This document shows positions 1 through 13,284 of a DNA stretch of 64,000 nt, piece after piece; position 1 is the first letter of the stretch; every line of letters starts with the position of its first letter. Source of the DNA: Glossina fuscipes (Eukaryota > Arthropoda > Insecta > Diptera > Glossinidae); NCBI RefSeq assembly GCF_014805625.2, contig NW_023998414.1, positions 43,737,561 to 43,801,560 on the forward strand. The letters are read 5' to 3'. The notes under the pieces are model-generated. The model had not been told where the DNA came from. It made no database searches and saw nothing but the letters and a program-made list of their open reading frames with translations. Position numbers and translations under genes: made by a program.

Positions 1-58
<58 letters not shown>

Positions 59-110
59 GCTACTACTACTACTACTACTACTACTACTATCACTACTACT
101 ACTATTGCAA
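1..110 (+). repeat. (TAC)n microsatellite at the window edge
   Basis: An almost perfect TAC/ACT array with one TGC and one TCAC interruption; it probably continues left of the window. Confidence 0.95.
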
Positions 111-840
111 TCAATTTTTTTATTGCTTATGCGGCACGTACTCTAATACATCGAATGGCTTTGTAGGCAAACAATTACTATTATTATTTTAAGAAACTTT
201 TTTACGTCTTCCACCGGAATCCTGGGCTTAGCAAATATATTAAACTTCTTCTATGCATTCTTAATTGATTTTCAAAAATTCAACGTTAAAATATAAATAA
301 GACAGCACTCGTGTTCTTTAAAATTGTACGTTTTTGCGAATAACTCCGATCGGTTATAGTCCCCTACGTTATTCTAAAATGTTTGCAGGCAAAGGCGTGC
401 TATAATTAAGTATATAAGTTAAACTTCAAATGAAACGCATCCAGTATTTCATCTTTAGATGGATGTATGTAGGTTTCTTATTTATTCTATTTATCTGTTT
501 TACTTCCTGGTTCTCTTGCACTATCCTTTTGAACATAGTTGCGCGAACTGATGCAATGACAATTGCATTTCATATCAAAAAATTGCTCAACATTTTCTAC
601 AATTGCAGTACAAATTGTGCGCATATACAGCCATCTGTCAGCCTAAAAAATATGTGGTAATGGTTAGTCGCCGTTTTCATCGTCGTCATTGTGTTCAAAG
701 AGACTTTGCGTTTATTATAACCGGCATAGGAGTTGAGGAATATGCAGGATTTCGCTTTGCGTTTGTAACGCATTCAGAAATACGCTCTAAAGATCCCATA
801 AAGTATATATGTTTTTGATCTGTCTTTCTGACCGTCTATC

Positions 841-878
841 CGTCTGTCTGTCTGTCTGTCTGTCTGTTTGTTTGTTTG
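841..878 (+). repeat. (GTCT)n passing into (GTTT)n
   Basis: CCGTCTGTCTGTCTGTC runs into TGTTTGTTTGTTTGTCC. Such tracts mark the dispersed GTCCGTCT repeat group, so this may be the edge of another copy. Confidence 0.8.
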
Positions 879-3800
879 TCCATCACCTGTTGGTGAAAAG
901 TTCAGTGAACGGAGTTCAGAATTGAGCGATAAAATCTAGTATATGGATATGTTAGTTAATGGTTATTGATAAATCTTGAATATGGATGCATTCTACTCAA
1001 AATTACGCCACCAATAGACAAAATTCGACTTGCGAAAACCGTTTATAAATAAATACTCTGGATCGGTTAGGTTAAAATCATGTGTCTGATGAAATACTCT
1101 GCAAACCAAAGGTATTAATTTGAGACGAAGGTTCACGCTATGACAAACATAGCTTTCATACTTGTTTTCCATTATTGTTTGCTCGATTCCTTTTTCTCCA
1201 TTTCGTATACAAACATAAATGCTGTTCAACACTCACACCCATAAGTCTGCAAACTGATGATTTCAGTACATTGTGCGACAAATTCTAAAAGAAAATTTTT
1301 CTGATATATGTTTGTGAATAAATTCAACCAAAGAGGAAAAAAATCAGACGAAGAAGTACTTGCCAACGTTGTTAGTGAACTTTCCGTTGTTTTTCTTCTT
1401 GTTTTTTTTTTTTTTTTTTACGCTGCGAAAGCAGAAATTTAAATTTATATTAAAAATAATTTTTCTTTGAACTGACATGAAATACATTAAAGATTGTGAA
1501 TGGATTTGTTTTCTTTTTTTTTCTTTTTGCATCTTTTTCGCTTCTCGTTTTTAGAGTAGTGCGTGATTTAAAAATGTTGCAATGATATGCAAATTCGTTT
1601 AATAGAAGCAAAAAGGATGTTTCATTAGTTGGATAAATATATTAAACATTAAACAGAAAAAGCTTTGCTTTCGATTGCTAACATTTTCTTTTGCGACTAA
1701 CTTTTTAGCAACTGTGCATAGATATATAAAGGAGCCGATAGACGTTTTGATATATCTGTTTTATGACTCGTCGGTAAATGCGAACAATATAGGTTTTAAT
1801 GATGAGAAAATGCTTTCTAAATTTCTATTTACTAAAAACGCATCGAAAATCTCAAGACGTCTAGTTAACTATTAAAACGAGAATCATTTTCACACCGAAA
1901 TTGGGGATAACCGTGTGCCTAATTTTAGGTCAAATTTGTTATAAGTTGTATTTCTTGGCGATATTGAGTTGAAATTTTCCGCTATGCCTTAAAATTATTC
2001 TTCAAGGCTTATTATCTATCTACTAGGCTATCAAAACAACTTATGAGCATCGTTAGTGAGGAAATATATCCTTCGAACGATCATGTACTGATTGATCTTT
2101 AACAGGCAAAAAGGGGCAATTTTCGCGCGACACACATAATGAAATTGCCTCGTGTATGGCAACATCCAGGTCAAATAATGATACAAACTTGGCGAATTCA
2201 GTATGTCTAGGGCAGTTCGGTGGCAGTACATGGTGGTGGAGTTAAATAGACAAGCAAATGGAGTTAATTAATGTTTTAGCTAACTAAATAAATCAACTGA
2301 ACTATGTTTGTTATTCAAAGAAAGACTATATTAACTATATTAAAGCATTTTTAATTGCAATTGCGAGCAACTGCAACAGTGTTTGTAGGCATAACTCTAT
2401 AGACGCCTGAATTTCAAGAGTGTGAATTCACCTCGTTTTTAATATAAATTTGTTGCACAAAAAAAAGAAAAAAACCATGAAAAAAAATGGTAAATACCAG
2501 GGTGTTGTAAAAATTTAAAAAAATTACATAAATGTGATGGAATTATAAATATTTTATGTGGTCGTGGAAAAATAAATAATAATAGAAAGAAAAAAAAATG
2601 ATGTAACTAAGTAATAAACAATATTTGCCGTTTTATTAATGTAATATATGTATCTAAAAATTCATACCCTTATAATCAATCCATTTACATACATTGATTT
2701 TACATAAAAAAAAAAATGACATAAATAGTTTTTGTCGTGCATACGAATTTAATAACGATGCCCAATTTATAACAAAACAAGTCGTTCAGTTAAAACAAAA
2801 AGGAAGAAAAAATTTAATTTAAAGAACTGTTTGGTACTCTATGTGCGATTATATGACATGCATCCTTTAACATCACGAAATTCACTACTCCTCAAATAGT
2901 TTTCTGAACTTGCTTTAAAGGATAGTCTGTAAGTATGCAATCTTGGGAGCATTTTTCGAGCGTTGGAAAATGCCTAAAGTTACATTTTCCGAACGTCGCC
3001 ATCAAGTCCTTCTAGAAGTATTTTCAATGCGTTGAATAATTTGAAGAGAGAATATAAGAAAAAATGAGGAATAAAGAACTTTTACGCATAATGCTGTCAC
3101 GCCTATTGGAGGCAAAAAAAAAAAAAAAACAATTCTTTAAAATTGAATGTCGAAGCCATGTTTGCACGTGTGCTCAATCGCTTAAAATCCATCACACTGC
3201 CTCGAAATTTTAACGGGCGATTATAAAAGGTATCAAAATTCTCTAATGAATACCTTTTTCTTCTCTATCTTCGATAAATTAATATTTTTCATAATCAATT
3301 TTTTGAAAAAATTTCCTAAGTCATATTTTCAGAAGTAGTAGTAGTTTGGTAGTTTTTTGCGACCTGCATCGATATAAGTATAAAAGAGATTTACAGAAGA
3401 GACGTACTTTGCTCATAAAAAAAAAATCTTTTCATATTTTTACTTAAAAGTAGAAGGCAAAATAAAAACGACTCTATTTTTAGTGAATATTTAGACAATA
3501 TAAACAATTTCGTTATCTTAACACAACAGCAACAACAGTTACTTGAAGAATTTAAAAACGTAATCGAAAATTGAATAGAAAGAGAATGAAAACAGTATTT
3601 GAAATGTAAAACATTGGATATTTGCCCAAAATCTGTGTCTTGTGCAAATGATTAATATAAGCAAATTGTTCAGATTGTTATTGTTGCATATTCTTCTTAT
3701 TGTTCTTTCGCATATTTGCAGCAAGTGTTACCATTTTCAAATTATTCGAAATTAGTTAAACCGATTAAATATATAAACTGTGCTGACATCGTATAAGAAA

Positions 3801-4272
3801 AGGTGTGAATGTATGCTTAGATTAGCTCAAGTATAGCTCACACTTGCTCTTCGGTTTTACAACATTAGCCACACACAAAAGTGACGTCTACAGGATAAGA
3901 CAAAAATTGCCAATAATTACAATTAGTATTCATTATAATTCTGTATGTGTTTATGTATTCGTATACTTGTATGCAATTTTGTGCAAATTTATATCTCTAT
4001 ACGTGTGCGTGCATTGGGAGTAATTGAGAAAATTAATTTGCACGAAACGAAAGACAAATGTAGCCGGACATGTACATCTAACCAGAGACAATAATAATAA
4101 CAAATTATAACAAAACTAAACGCCTCGATGAGCAGTGATATAATCAAGGCTTACATATTGCTACAAATACACACGCTGGCACGCATCGGCATTTACATCT
4201 AACCGACTAACCAACTAATAAATAACAATAAAGAAATTCTAGAATGTGAGCTAAACTAATCTGAGATAAAGG

Positions 4273-4274
4273 CA

Positions 4275-4317
<43 letters not shown>

Positions 4318-4318
4318 C
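4273..4318 (+). repeat. (AT)n microsatellite
   Basis: An AT array with one interruption (ATACAT). Shorter AT arrays lie at 4628-4650, 7860-7876, 9228-9270, 35430-35458 and 38655-38680. Confidence 0.9.
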
Positions 4319-5600
4319 AGCAAGTATATATACTTTTACATATCATAGAAATATGTTCGTATTCTAACCCAAACACAATGCTTCATTTAATGTGTGTATA
4401 TCAGTCTGTCAGTTAGTCAGTTATAACGTTAATATTGCTGTCTTTCTTATCATTGTTGCTGACGATGTGTAAATAAATACATATTCGACATATACGACGA
4501 TACATAGGCGTGCATGATTAAACTGTCTTCAACATGAAAAATATCCTACTTTTACATGAGATTACTATTTGTTTCTCCTAAGAGATGCTCTTTTCCTGTT
4601 CGTTTCCTAAGGTTTGCATGCATGTCTACATATATATATATATATATATTTTTGCCCTACAGTCATCTAGTTTAACAACTCGTTATTATTGTATGCCCTT
4701 GTCCAGGTCCATAGTGTATAGTTGTGTATCTATTGATACGTTTGCATCGTTCGCCTGTGCTCGTCAATTTATGAGCAAATATTTGTGTAGTTTCTCATTA
4801 AAGTGCTTCGTATTGAATATTACTTAATATCACTGTCATTTCTCCTTTTGCATCCAAACATCATACGAAAATTCAATGAATTTTCCTCTAAACGGGATTT
4901 TTTTAATTCCTATCCACACCAAGGTTTGCATAAACACAAAAATATATGTAACTACTTCAAAGGCCTATGAAAGGTTACAGTACGTGAATAATTAAAAAAA
5001 AAAAAGACACACTGCGACATACTTTACTTCAGAATAAAGTAATTTTATATTGGGATTTTAAGACGGGACTGAGTGTACAGTTTTCCTTATCAAGCTAGTT
5101 TATGTGACGCAAGACAAAAAGGATCGTATCGTTGATGGTATGGGTTGATGGCACAAATATGAAATTTTGCTTTAGTAAACATTTCGAATGCGAGAATAAT
5201 GTGAGAAAAAGTTCGTAGTCTGCGATATATACACCCCCCACAGCCCCACGTAAGTTATTCTTTTGTGTTGAATTCTAATAAGATGAGAAGGGAGCCGAGC
5301 GCCACGGGCTCGGGTAAAGCGATTAATAATGAACGCGTCGTCTTCCATCACGGCCACACACATTTTTAATTTCTCTATACAATTGGGAAAGCTCGGCTGG
5401 GAAGTTTTTAGTATAGTGTGGACTTTGCGTCCATCTATCTATTGCAAAACACCTTTGATGGGCTAAAGTAAGATTCAAAAGAGGCTAAAAATTTAATAAA
5501 AAATAAATGAGAAAAAAGTTTATTTGAAAGCTCCGTAATTTCTATGTTCGCACGGCAGTAGCGAATATCACATAAATAAAGGCAAATTAAACTTCTATGA

Positions 5601-5676
5601 AGTCTAGCGAACCAGGGACCGCGCCTAAGTCTGCAGAGCTTGTGCCGCACGTCTTAACGACTCGACTATACGTTAG
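5601..5676 (-). repeat. Second tRNA-like element, probable SINE copy
   Basis: The minus strand reads CGTATAGTCGAGTCGTTAAG, then GAC, sharing 19 of the first 21 alignable positions or so with the element at 20320. About 40 bases later comes CCTGGTTCGCTAG, a weak B box. The segment between them differs from the other copy, as expected for old insertions. It is not a folded tRNA. Confidence 0.4.
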
Positions 5677-8261
5677 CCGATCGGACGAAGAGATAGCTTC
5701 AATTTTGAAATAATTAGCAAAATTTATATCTGTTGCAGAACGAGTGATCGGTTGCTTTACAGAAATATTTAACAATTCTGATTTCGAATTACACCATCAA
5801 TATAAAGACATGTTTATATTATGTAATTTAAAAATAGCCTACAAACAAACACTTTTCGAACCCGCACCCCACGTAAAGTTTCAAATTGTCTTACGGAAAG
5901 TCGCACTAACGAATATACAGTCAGTCAATAAAAGAATTTCTGCCGATGAGTAGTTGTACACGTTACAAATATTTGAAAAACTTGAGGTAGTCTCTGCAGA
6001 AATATCGAAGTTTGTCTATCCGCTTGTTGTCCGTTTAAAATTTTATTCATATTCAATCCTGCGGTCGCAATTTTTTAAATATTCTGACGTCATTTGGCCT
6101 ACGAAAAAACTCTATTAAAACTAAAGTGAATCAGACCATTATTAAAGGCTTGTCGTATGAGAAAAACCTTGAAGCCATATATAACCGTTCCTGATCAAAG
6201 CATCCGATTTTTAATATTTTATAATGACAATTGATTCAAAATCTCACATCAAAGTTGTATTTCGACTCCTTTTTCAAAATGTTTTACATTTGCTCTGCTA
6301 CTGATATTCAATGCAGGTGGTGCTTATCAAAAATTTGCCATAAGACTTTTTTTTGTTTTTAGGAACATAAAAACCTGGTAAATTTTAATCAATCTAATGA
6401 AATCATGCAAGCGTAACATTAACTTTAATCTCTCAACAATTGACCTAAATTTTATGGAAATTTGTAAAACATGTAAAGGGAGAATGAGAAGAAGTACATA
6501 CACTTAAGAAAATCTTCTGCAGCAGTTTGCAAAGAGAGCGAAAACTAAAACTCAAAATATGAGAAACGTATGTTAGAGGTACGTGCATGAAAAATATATT
6601 TCCAATTCAGCCTTCAACACGTAACGTCTTCGTAGCAGTATAATATTCGCATGTCCGCCCCAGAAAGACGGACATATATCCAAATTGTCGTTGCTTTTAT
6701 AACGCCCAAAAGAACGCATCGGAAACTCCGCAGAGGTACGTGCACTCGAGATCAACGTTTGCGGTTATAATCCTTACGATCGCAAAGGCTCCAAACACAA
6801 AGCTCAACTTTCACATACTGCCTGTCAGAATATGACATTTGGCTTCTTTTTTTTATTAAAGACGTTTATTTCAAGAAAATGCACTTTGCCTCGTCCTTAA
6901 ATATTCAACCCATACGCGAACAGACAGCAGGTCGTCGGTTGAAGCCAGTATCAATTATAAATGTTAGTGTCTAACGAATAAACCGAGGCAGTGTTTGCTA
7001 AACCTGTTGCGCCTTACGGGTGCATGGGTCATTATGGTGAAACATCATCGTATTGCGCGTTTTGGCATGCTACCCCTTACTTACCCTGGGACTTACGGCT
7101 TAATTACAACAGTTGTTGTTAATAGCATACCGTAAAGATAGTTTTGTTTGGATAGAACAGCTCACAGAGCTCTCGCTGCGCCCAACTAAGACTCTGCCAA
7201 TAAGGCGTACCATTGTCAGCCAAATTTCACCACCTGTAGTGTGCGTGATGGTTATTTGTACTTTATTGTAGGCCCATTTTAACAACAAATTAGTTAATGA
7301 TAAAAATGAAGACAATTTACTATGAACTTTTCATACATAAACTTTTTCCAAAAAAATCTGTCCAAATTTTCATTGTTTTTATCATTACAAATTTTCGTAG
7401 TTAATGAAGCTGCAATTATAATTACTTTGAAAATGGTGTAATCCCGAAAATATAAAAACAAGTTGATTTTGTTTCTACAAAAGCCTTAAAAGATGCAATT
7501 CTAAAAAGTCGAAAAAATCTCAATGGTCAAGAAGTAAATTGGTCATAGATATGTTGGCTAACTATATGCAATTTTTTAATGTCAAAACTTCATTTCGTGA
7601 GAGTAAGGATTTTAAATCACCAAATTTATTGCCCTCACGGGGAAGATCACAGAACTTTGGAAATATTGTACTAACACGTTTACATCATCATTCCAGACCC
7701 GTCACATTCGAGAAATTTACTGATATGATTGCTTTATTACCATATATCCCTCCAACACATCATAATTATTCTCAAAATTTTAATCATAATGAAAAAAGTT
7801 AAAATTTATTAATACTAAGAATTTGATAAAAGGAGATTCCGTAGTTAATATTTTGTAAATGTATATATATATATATTTACTTTTTGTTGATTTTAAAAGC
7901 GCTGAAACTCCTTTTGAAGTCATTAAAGGTACAAGTTTTTGTTAATCGCACTAAAAAAATGATTACAAATTTAATAACATATTGTTATGAAATTCGCCTT
8001 TACTAAGCAACAGTCCGTATCACTGGATCGTGGATATTTTGATCAAGAGAAATACATTTCAAAGTTCTTTTATTTTACTACTTTGTCTTTCACAACAGTA
8101 GGAATATTTATTTTCAATTTATTTTGGCCGTACTCTCAACTTCTACGTTCTTGCCCGACTAACTCTACTTTTCACAAATATTCGATTTACATACAATTTT
8201 ACAAGCATCTTACTATACCTAAATTTATGGTTTTATTTCTAATCCCAGCCTGGTTTTCCTT

Positions 8262-8391
8262 TAATCGTTTTTATCGGCCTGCAGATACATGACGCGCCTG
8301 CGAATGTGCACTTAGCTTTTACTTGTCTGCTTTCCCGCTAATCGTTTTCATCAGCCTGCAGCTGCATGAGGCACCTGCAAATGCTCATTTG
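8262..8391 (+). repeat. Two-copy direct repeat, about 53-bp unit, 77-bp period
   Basis: Units at 8262-8314 and 8339-8391 share TAATCGTTTTxATC, GCCTGCAG and CATGAxGCxCCTGCxAATG in the same order. Most differences are substitutions. The first unit begins inside a 101-codon open frame that I do not consider a gene. Confidence 0.6.
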
Positions 8392-9229
8392 GGAATTTAT
8401 TATTACGAAAATTACTTAGCTGACACTAACTGAATTTGGGATTTTCGTAACAATATATCCATAGTTTTCAAATAATTCAAGTGCAAAAACCTCAAATACC
8501 TTCAAATAAAATAAAATACACTTACACCATTTTCAAAGAAAATGGGTCATATCACAACGCATCCATTGTTCACCACCTTTCACAATTTAGCAACAATTTT
8601 CTTCGAATTAGACACAACAAGTAAAGTTTCCCGTCAACGGTGTTTATATGGCGCAGAACTTGATCTGTTCACAGCTCTGAAAAACTACGCTGGCTAGTCT
8701 TCACCAGAATGCCTCATACTGTTCCGACTAAAGCTTAAAGATATATATACTTTCAGATAAGGAAGTCATAGTTTCATTCCGTCTACGGCAATAGATCTCT
8801 TTATCAAGCCTCTATTTCGTGAGCATAATCCATACTTGTAACCAAAAGGGGTCAGAACCTCCATCAAGCAACCTGCGCAATTTATCAGCTTCAATTCATT
8901 TACAATTTTTATGTATTGATATGACAAGGTAAAGGGGGCATCAGAGACTCGTCATAAAACCAACATAAAATTTTTTTTTTCTTTTCATTATAATAATATT
9001 ATATAATTGTATTGAGTATTACTTTATCGCTTTATTCGCATATATTTCGAAAACGTTTTCGAGCACAAAATACTTCATGAACATATTATGCAAATGCAGC
9101 TGATTCGTTTTAATTATTACCGATAGAGTTCGCAATGATTTTCCAAATAAATTTAATAGCGGATCATATTCTCTAATACAATCAAAATAATTCAATTCAA
9201 ATAGAGAAGAAATTAAATAACAGAAAATG

Positions 9230-9274
<45 letters not shown>

Positions 9275-9636
9275 ACACTTTTGCTGTTGCGTTTAAAAAT
9301 GCTTCAAGTTATCAAAAGGGGGGAAAGAAAAGGGTCCATAGGTTTTGAGAGAAAAAGTGCTGAAACTAACATCAAATATGTTTGCGCAAGTACTTAGCGT
9401 GCATGTGTTATAACAACGACAGCAACTACAATAACTACGGTAACAACAGCAACGCAAATAAATGCCCTTCGGTAATAACCTCTCAACCCCAAAAAGTATA
9501 TTATTTTGTCTGTTTTTTCTAGAGTGATTATGTTTTATGTTTTACATTTTATGTTTTTTTTTTTTTTTTTTTCATTTCTTTTCTTCTCTTCTTCTAGATT
9601 TGCCACCCTCCGTAACCCCAGTCACGGACCACTTAC

Positions 9637-9952
9637 CTCGATCTGATTTCCGCATTTGCCAACTCGTTGCGTGGATAAGGCTTCGAAGCAGCTACAGCCG
9701 TCTCCAAAGAGCTTATATCTTCAAGTTCGCCTTCAAGCGTTACAAATATTATGGAGCCCAAGGCTGTATATAGAAGCACTAATAATAAAACTCCTGTCAA
9801 CAAAAAATACAAAAATAATAAAAAAAAATTATCATAAAACAGTGTTTTTTTGTTTTTTTTCTCTTGTTTTTTCTTTTTTTAATCTAAGGCACACAATAAT
9901 AAAAAGTTTATTCGATCCAATATATCAGTAATTGCGATATAAATTTCTTAAT

Positions 9953-10013
<61 letters not shown>

Positions 10014-10305
10014 TAGGGAAGGAGGGAAAGACAAATAACATACCTATAGCCGATATACAATGTGATTTAGGCGCCTTATGGCAGCCACACAAACCACTGA
10101 CTTCGGTTTGAGCAGAATTATGGTCGCGTTGTTTGTCTGTTTTGGCAGTCGTTGAAAAGCACATGGAGGTTGGTGTTGCCACGGCTGCTACTGTCGCGCT
10201 ATTATTATTATTGCCACTATTCACGGTCGTTACACTAGAGGCATTCGGTTGCGCTGTAGCACCACCTATAAATGCCGTTAAAGGCAAAGGTGGCTTTTTA
10301 TTCAT
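9637..10305 (-). CDS. Two-pore-domain K+ channel (K2P), N-terminal part, 2 exons, partial
   Basis: Seen: exon 1 is complement 10044-10305 and exon 2 complement 9637-9793. The 250-bp intron has a GTATGT donor and a TTGACAG acceptor, and the phases match (1 base plus 2). The start ATG is preceded in frame by TAA nine bases upstream. Residues 1-84 are low-complexity (Asn, Ser, Thr, Ala) with a Cys/His patch (CGCHK). The splice junction creates one hydrophobic helix, about residues 83-107, including LLLVLLYTALGSIIFVTLEG, followed by an acidic segment ELED. Exon 2 ends at a strong GTAAGT donor with two bases of a split codon. Family knowledge: K2P subunits begin with a cytosolic N-terminus, then TM1 of the form LLLY-x-x-LG-x-x-x-F-x-x-LE, then an extracellular cap helix; they carry background K+ leak current across the plasma membrane. 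Inference: the cap, pores and TM2-TM4 lie further left, beyond this window or in exons I could not find. The exact K2P paralogue is not assigned. Confidence 0.78.
9953..10018 (+). repeat. (GA)n tract inside the K2P intron
   Basis: GAAA units pass into a long GA array. On the coding (minus) strand it is a CT tract between the exon 1 donor (10043) and the exon 2 acceptor (9794). It splits what would otherwise be a compact 5' gene end. Confidence 0.9.
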
Positions 10306-13284
10306 AATAATTTATATGCGCGTTCCAATAAAACGGCAATACAACAAATATATTAATTACAACTTTTTATAATATTTATTTTGCTCGCTTCTATTTTATT
10401 CTGTTCTCTTGTCTTCTTTTCTTTTCGTTTCGTTTCTTTTCTTCTCTTTCTTTTTCCTTTTCTTGTTTGTTTTTTTTGGTTTCTTTACTTTTCCTTTTTG
10501 TTTCGTCACTTTTCTCTTCTTTACTTTGCTTCTGTTTAATTCACTTTATTGTTGTTACGAGTAATTTTTTCTTTTTTCCTTGCAACATTATCAGTTTATA
10601 GGCATAAAAACGTTTCCGTACTTTAACTACATTTTATCTTCTGTTCTTTATCCCGTAATAACATCCTTCTCTTTTTTTTAAAAGATTCATATAACTGCAA
10701 ATTAAAAAGAAGAAGAAAACAAATGCATATAAAATTATTATATTAAAGAAAATTGTTATTATGGAATTAAATTCGAATAATGGCTATGTATACCGAATAT
10801 ATTCTATTGCGTATGTGTATATAATAACGATTGTACATGACGGCCAAAGTTACGCAGACAAAAAAAACCTAATCTATTTTCTCCGAATAAAGGAAGAGAG
10901 AGGAGATGCACCGATGTATATATATATTGAATGAATATAGGATCATGTCATAACGGAACAATTACTATACCATGTAATAATATCGTAAACGCTTCCACTT
11001 AATAAATTTAAACGATCTAATGAACCTGTTCAAGAAACTTGTTACCACAAACTTACATGTGCTAAATATAGTTTATTGGCTGAAAAATTTCTTCTCTAAT
11101 ATCACGCTTTCATCGGTTTATAAGTTTTTTTATTTTTTTTATTTTCGAGTTTTTAACGCTTCTCTCACTTAAGATATTCTACACTCGTCATAATAAACGT
11201 ATATTAAGTTTGTTCAATTGTATACAGTACCCAGGAAAAGTATTTTTGATTCGTGTTTTTCGAAATATTTTAATGGGATTTGGCATAAAAATTCAGTCGA
11301 TCATTCCGCACAGAAAGTCAATTTTTGAAACTGTCGATATATGAAAAAAGTCCAGTAATGCCAATTTAAATGAATAAGAAACATTTGAACGGAAAAGGGA
11401 ATGGAAGCATTTTACCGTCACGCACCGCGCTTATAAAAATTCTTACGATATATAAGCATTTATATCACTTTCCATATAAACATAGCCTTGTGAAAAGTAA
11501 GTCTTTATATAGAAATCCAATGTAATTTTCAGCACTTTGCGACAGAAAATAGTAAACGAAGGGTGTTTGTCGAAGTGGTGTAAGGTATTTTCATTTAGAC
11601 TTTACCTGACTTTAAACTGTATAACCTCTTTAGGTGTGTACTGTGATCACGTGAATATAACGTATTACAAACGCTCTTATGTTCAATTTGTGGACTTTAA
11701 TTAAGACTTTGTGTGGTTTGTATGAGCGCTTGTTTTTCTTTTTGCTTTGGTTGGTTTGTGATGCGTACAAATTTTCATAAATGTGTACAAACGTCATAAG
11801 CATTCGTTTCTAAAACGAATACTCGGAATTAATTTCTGATACTTTTTGCAATCAATTTCTTCAATTCAATTTTCTTTCAAAAGAGAGTAAATGGAAGCGT
11901 GTAGAGAGCGTGGTTACAATGTGCACTTATTCTAGTCCTATTTATTTCGTTTAAAACACTATCTACAACGCATTTAATATGTCTCTTTATAAGTATGCTT
12001 TTCACTATTATGAGCTTTAGTTAATAGTTATTTCGTTTTAACAACATTTATTCGCTCATACTTTCCAATTACTGCGAGTACGAATGTTTTTCTCTAAGCA
12101 GTTGAACTGAATAGTCATACTTGTATTATTTTATAATTTAGAATAAAGAGAATTTTTGTAGAGTCAGCTTTTTTGCGGAATTATATAAAGCTTGTGCATC
12201 CGGTTACAACGTCTACGACGATATATCAAATCTAGACGATTCTGGATGTTAAACTTCTGCAAGTGTTGAAGAAAAAAAATTGAAAGTTAATTGCCTCCGA
12301 TGAGCTGGTAAAATCCGACAACAGAAAAACCCGACACAATTGAAAAACGAAAGAAGGAAAGCAACGATCCCTTGATGTGCGGCTTAAATACGGCACATTT
12401 TCATTACAATTTGCTGTTTGCCGATATGCATTAAACTTTACTTATTCACTTCTCTTCTTGTTTATCTTGTTTTCTCGCTTTTTTATCTTATATTTCGTAT
12501 TCACAACTCAACTTGTGCTCTCTGAAATCGTTCGTCAGCGGGCATTTCAATATTGCGGACTATCCAAGGAAAGAAGACCAATAAGCAAAAATAGTCACTC
12601 AAAAGCCGGCTAATATTTCTCGTCTTCATGGCAACTAATAAGTGTACAAGTACATGATTTACATTAACTTTGCTTCGCAATTCAAGCGAGCTGGCCATGT
12701 GAGCCCGAAATTAGAAACAATGTTAAGGCTCTCACGATGTATCTAAGATTCGTTGCAACACTTGTTTTTTTCCGCTTTTTTGTAACTTCGTGGTTTTAGA
12801 TAGCTCAAGCGTAAAAATATAAAAACAAATTGAACATTGTGGTTTATTTTTTTGTTTATTTATTTATTTTTTTTGCTTCTTTTAACCGTTTTCGGTTCGC
12901 TTTATGCTTTTAATTCACTAAAGATTACGAAATAAAAATAGCTCAACATGGCGTGTGATTAACATTTAATTAGGAATTTCTCTTTTTCCCTCATCATTTC
13001 TATTTGTTGTTTGTGCCTTTGCAGTTGCGACATTTTATGTATATGCATTATATTATAATTAATATAATAAATGAAACTTTTCTGCAATTCTCTTTGCAAC
13101 AAATATTAAGGCGAATGAATATATTTCCGAGTATTAAGGGAGGAAAAAAAAGAAAAAAGAAAGAAAACGGAGTTGCATTTAACTGACCTTTTCGCTGAAC
13201 ACTTAATGACAGTTTCAATATATATATTTCTCATTTTTTTGTTATCCGCACACAGCCACACACACACACACATACACACGCATA
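10306..13284. other. Upstream region of the K2P gene, no further gene seen
   Basis: The first 300 bases beyond the K2P ATG hold the 5' UTR and a long T/TTTTC-rich stretch (10370-10680). The rest is AT-rich with no supported exon. A CA/CACA run at 13252-13280 directly abuts the R1 remnant. Confidence 0.4.

Larger units (their letters stand above)
111..9636. other. Non-coding DNA, probably K2P intron or 3' spacer
   Basis: I searched the minus strand for the K2P cap helix and for a T-I-G-Y-G pore codon pattern and found none. Besides the repeats listed, open frames are short and AT-driven. The frame at 7539-7802 (87 codons, ending PYIPPTHHNYSQNF) has more balanced composition but no domain I recognise. 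Confidence 0.5.

Noticed and set aside
7987..8292. 101-codon plus frame with FYFTTLSFTTVGI, resembling a K+ channel pore
   Set aside because: The filter would need G-Y/F-G but reads GIFIF. It is on the opposite strand to the K2P gene, lacks pore helices and ends in a duplicated non-coding unit. Chance resemblance.
9537..9931. Two plus-strand frames of 78 and 91 codons
   Set aside because: They are antisense to K2P exon 2; splice sites, phase and TM1 homology all support the minus strand.
10133..10372. Plus-strand 79-codon hydrophobic frame
   Set aside because: Antisense shadow of K2P exon 1, whose Asn/Ser/Ala codons read as hydrophobic residues in reverse.
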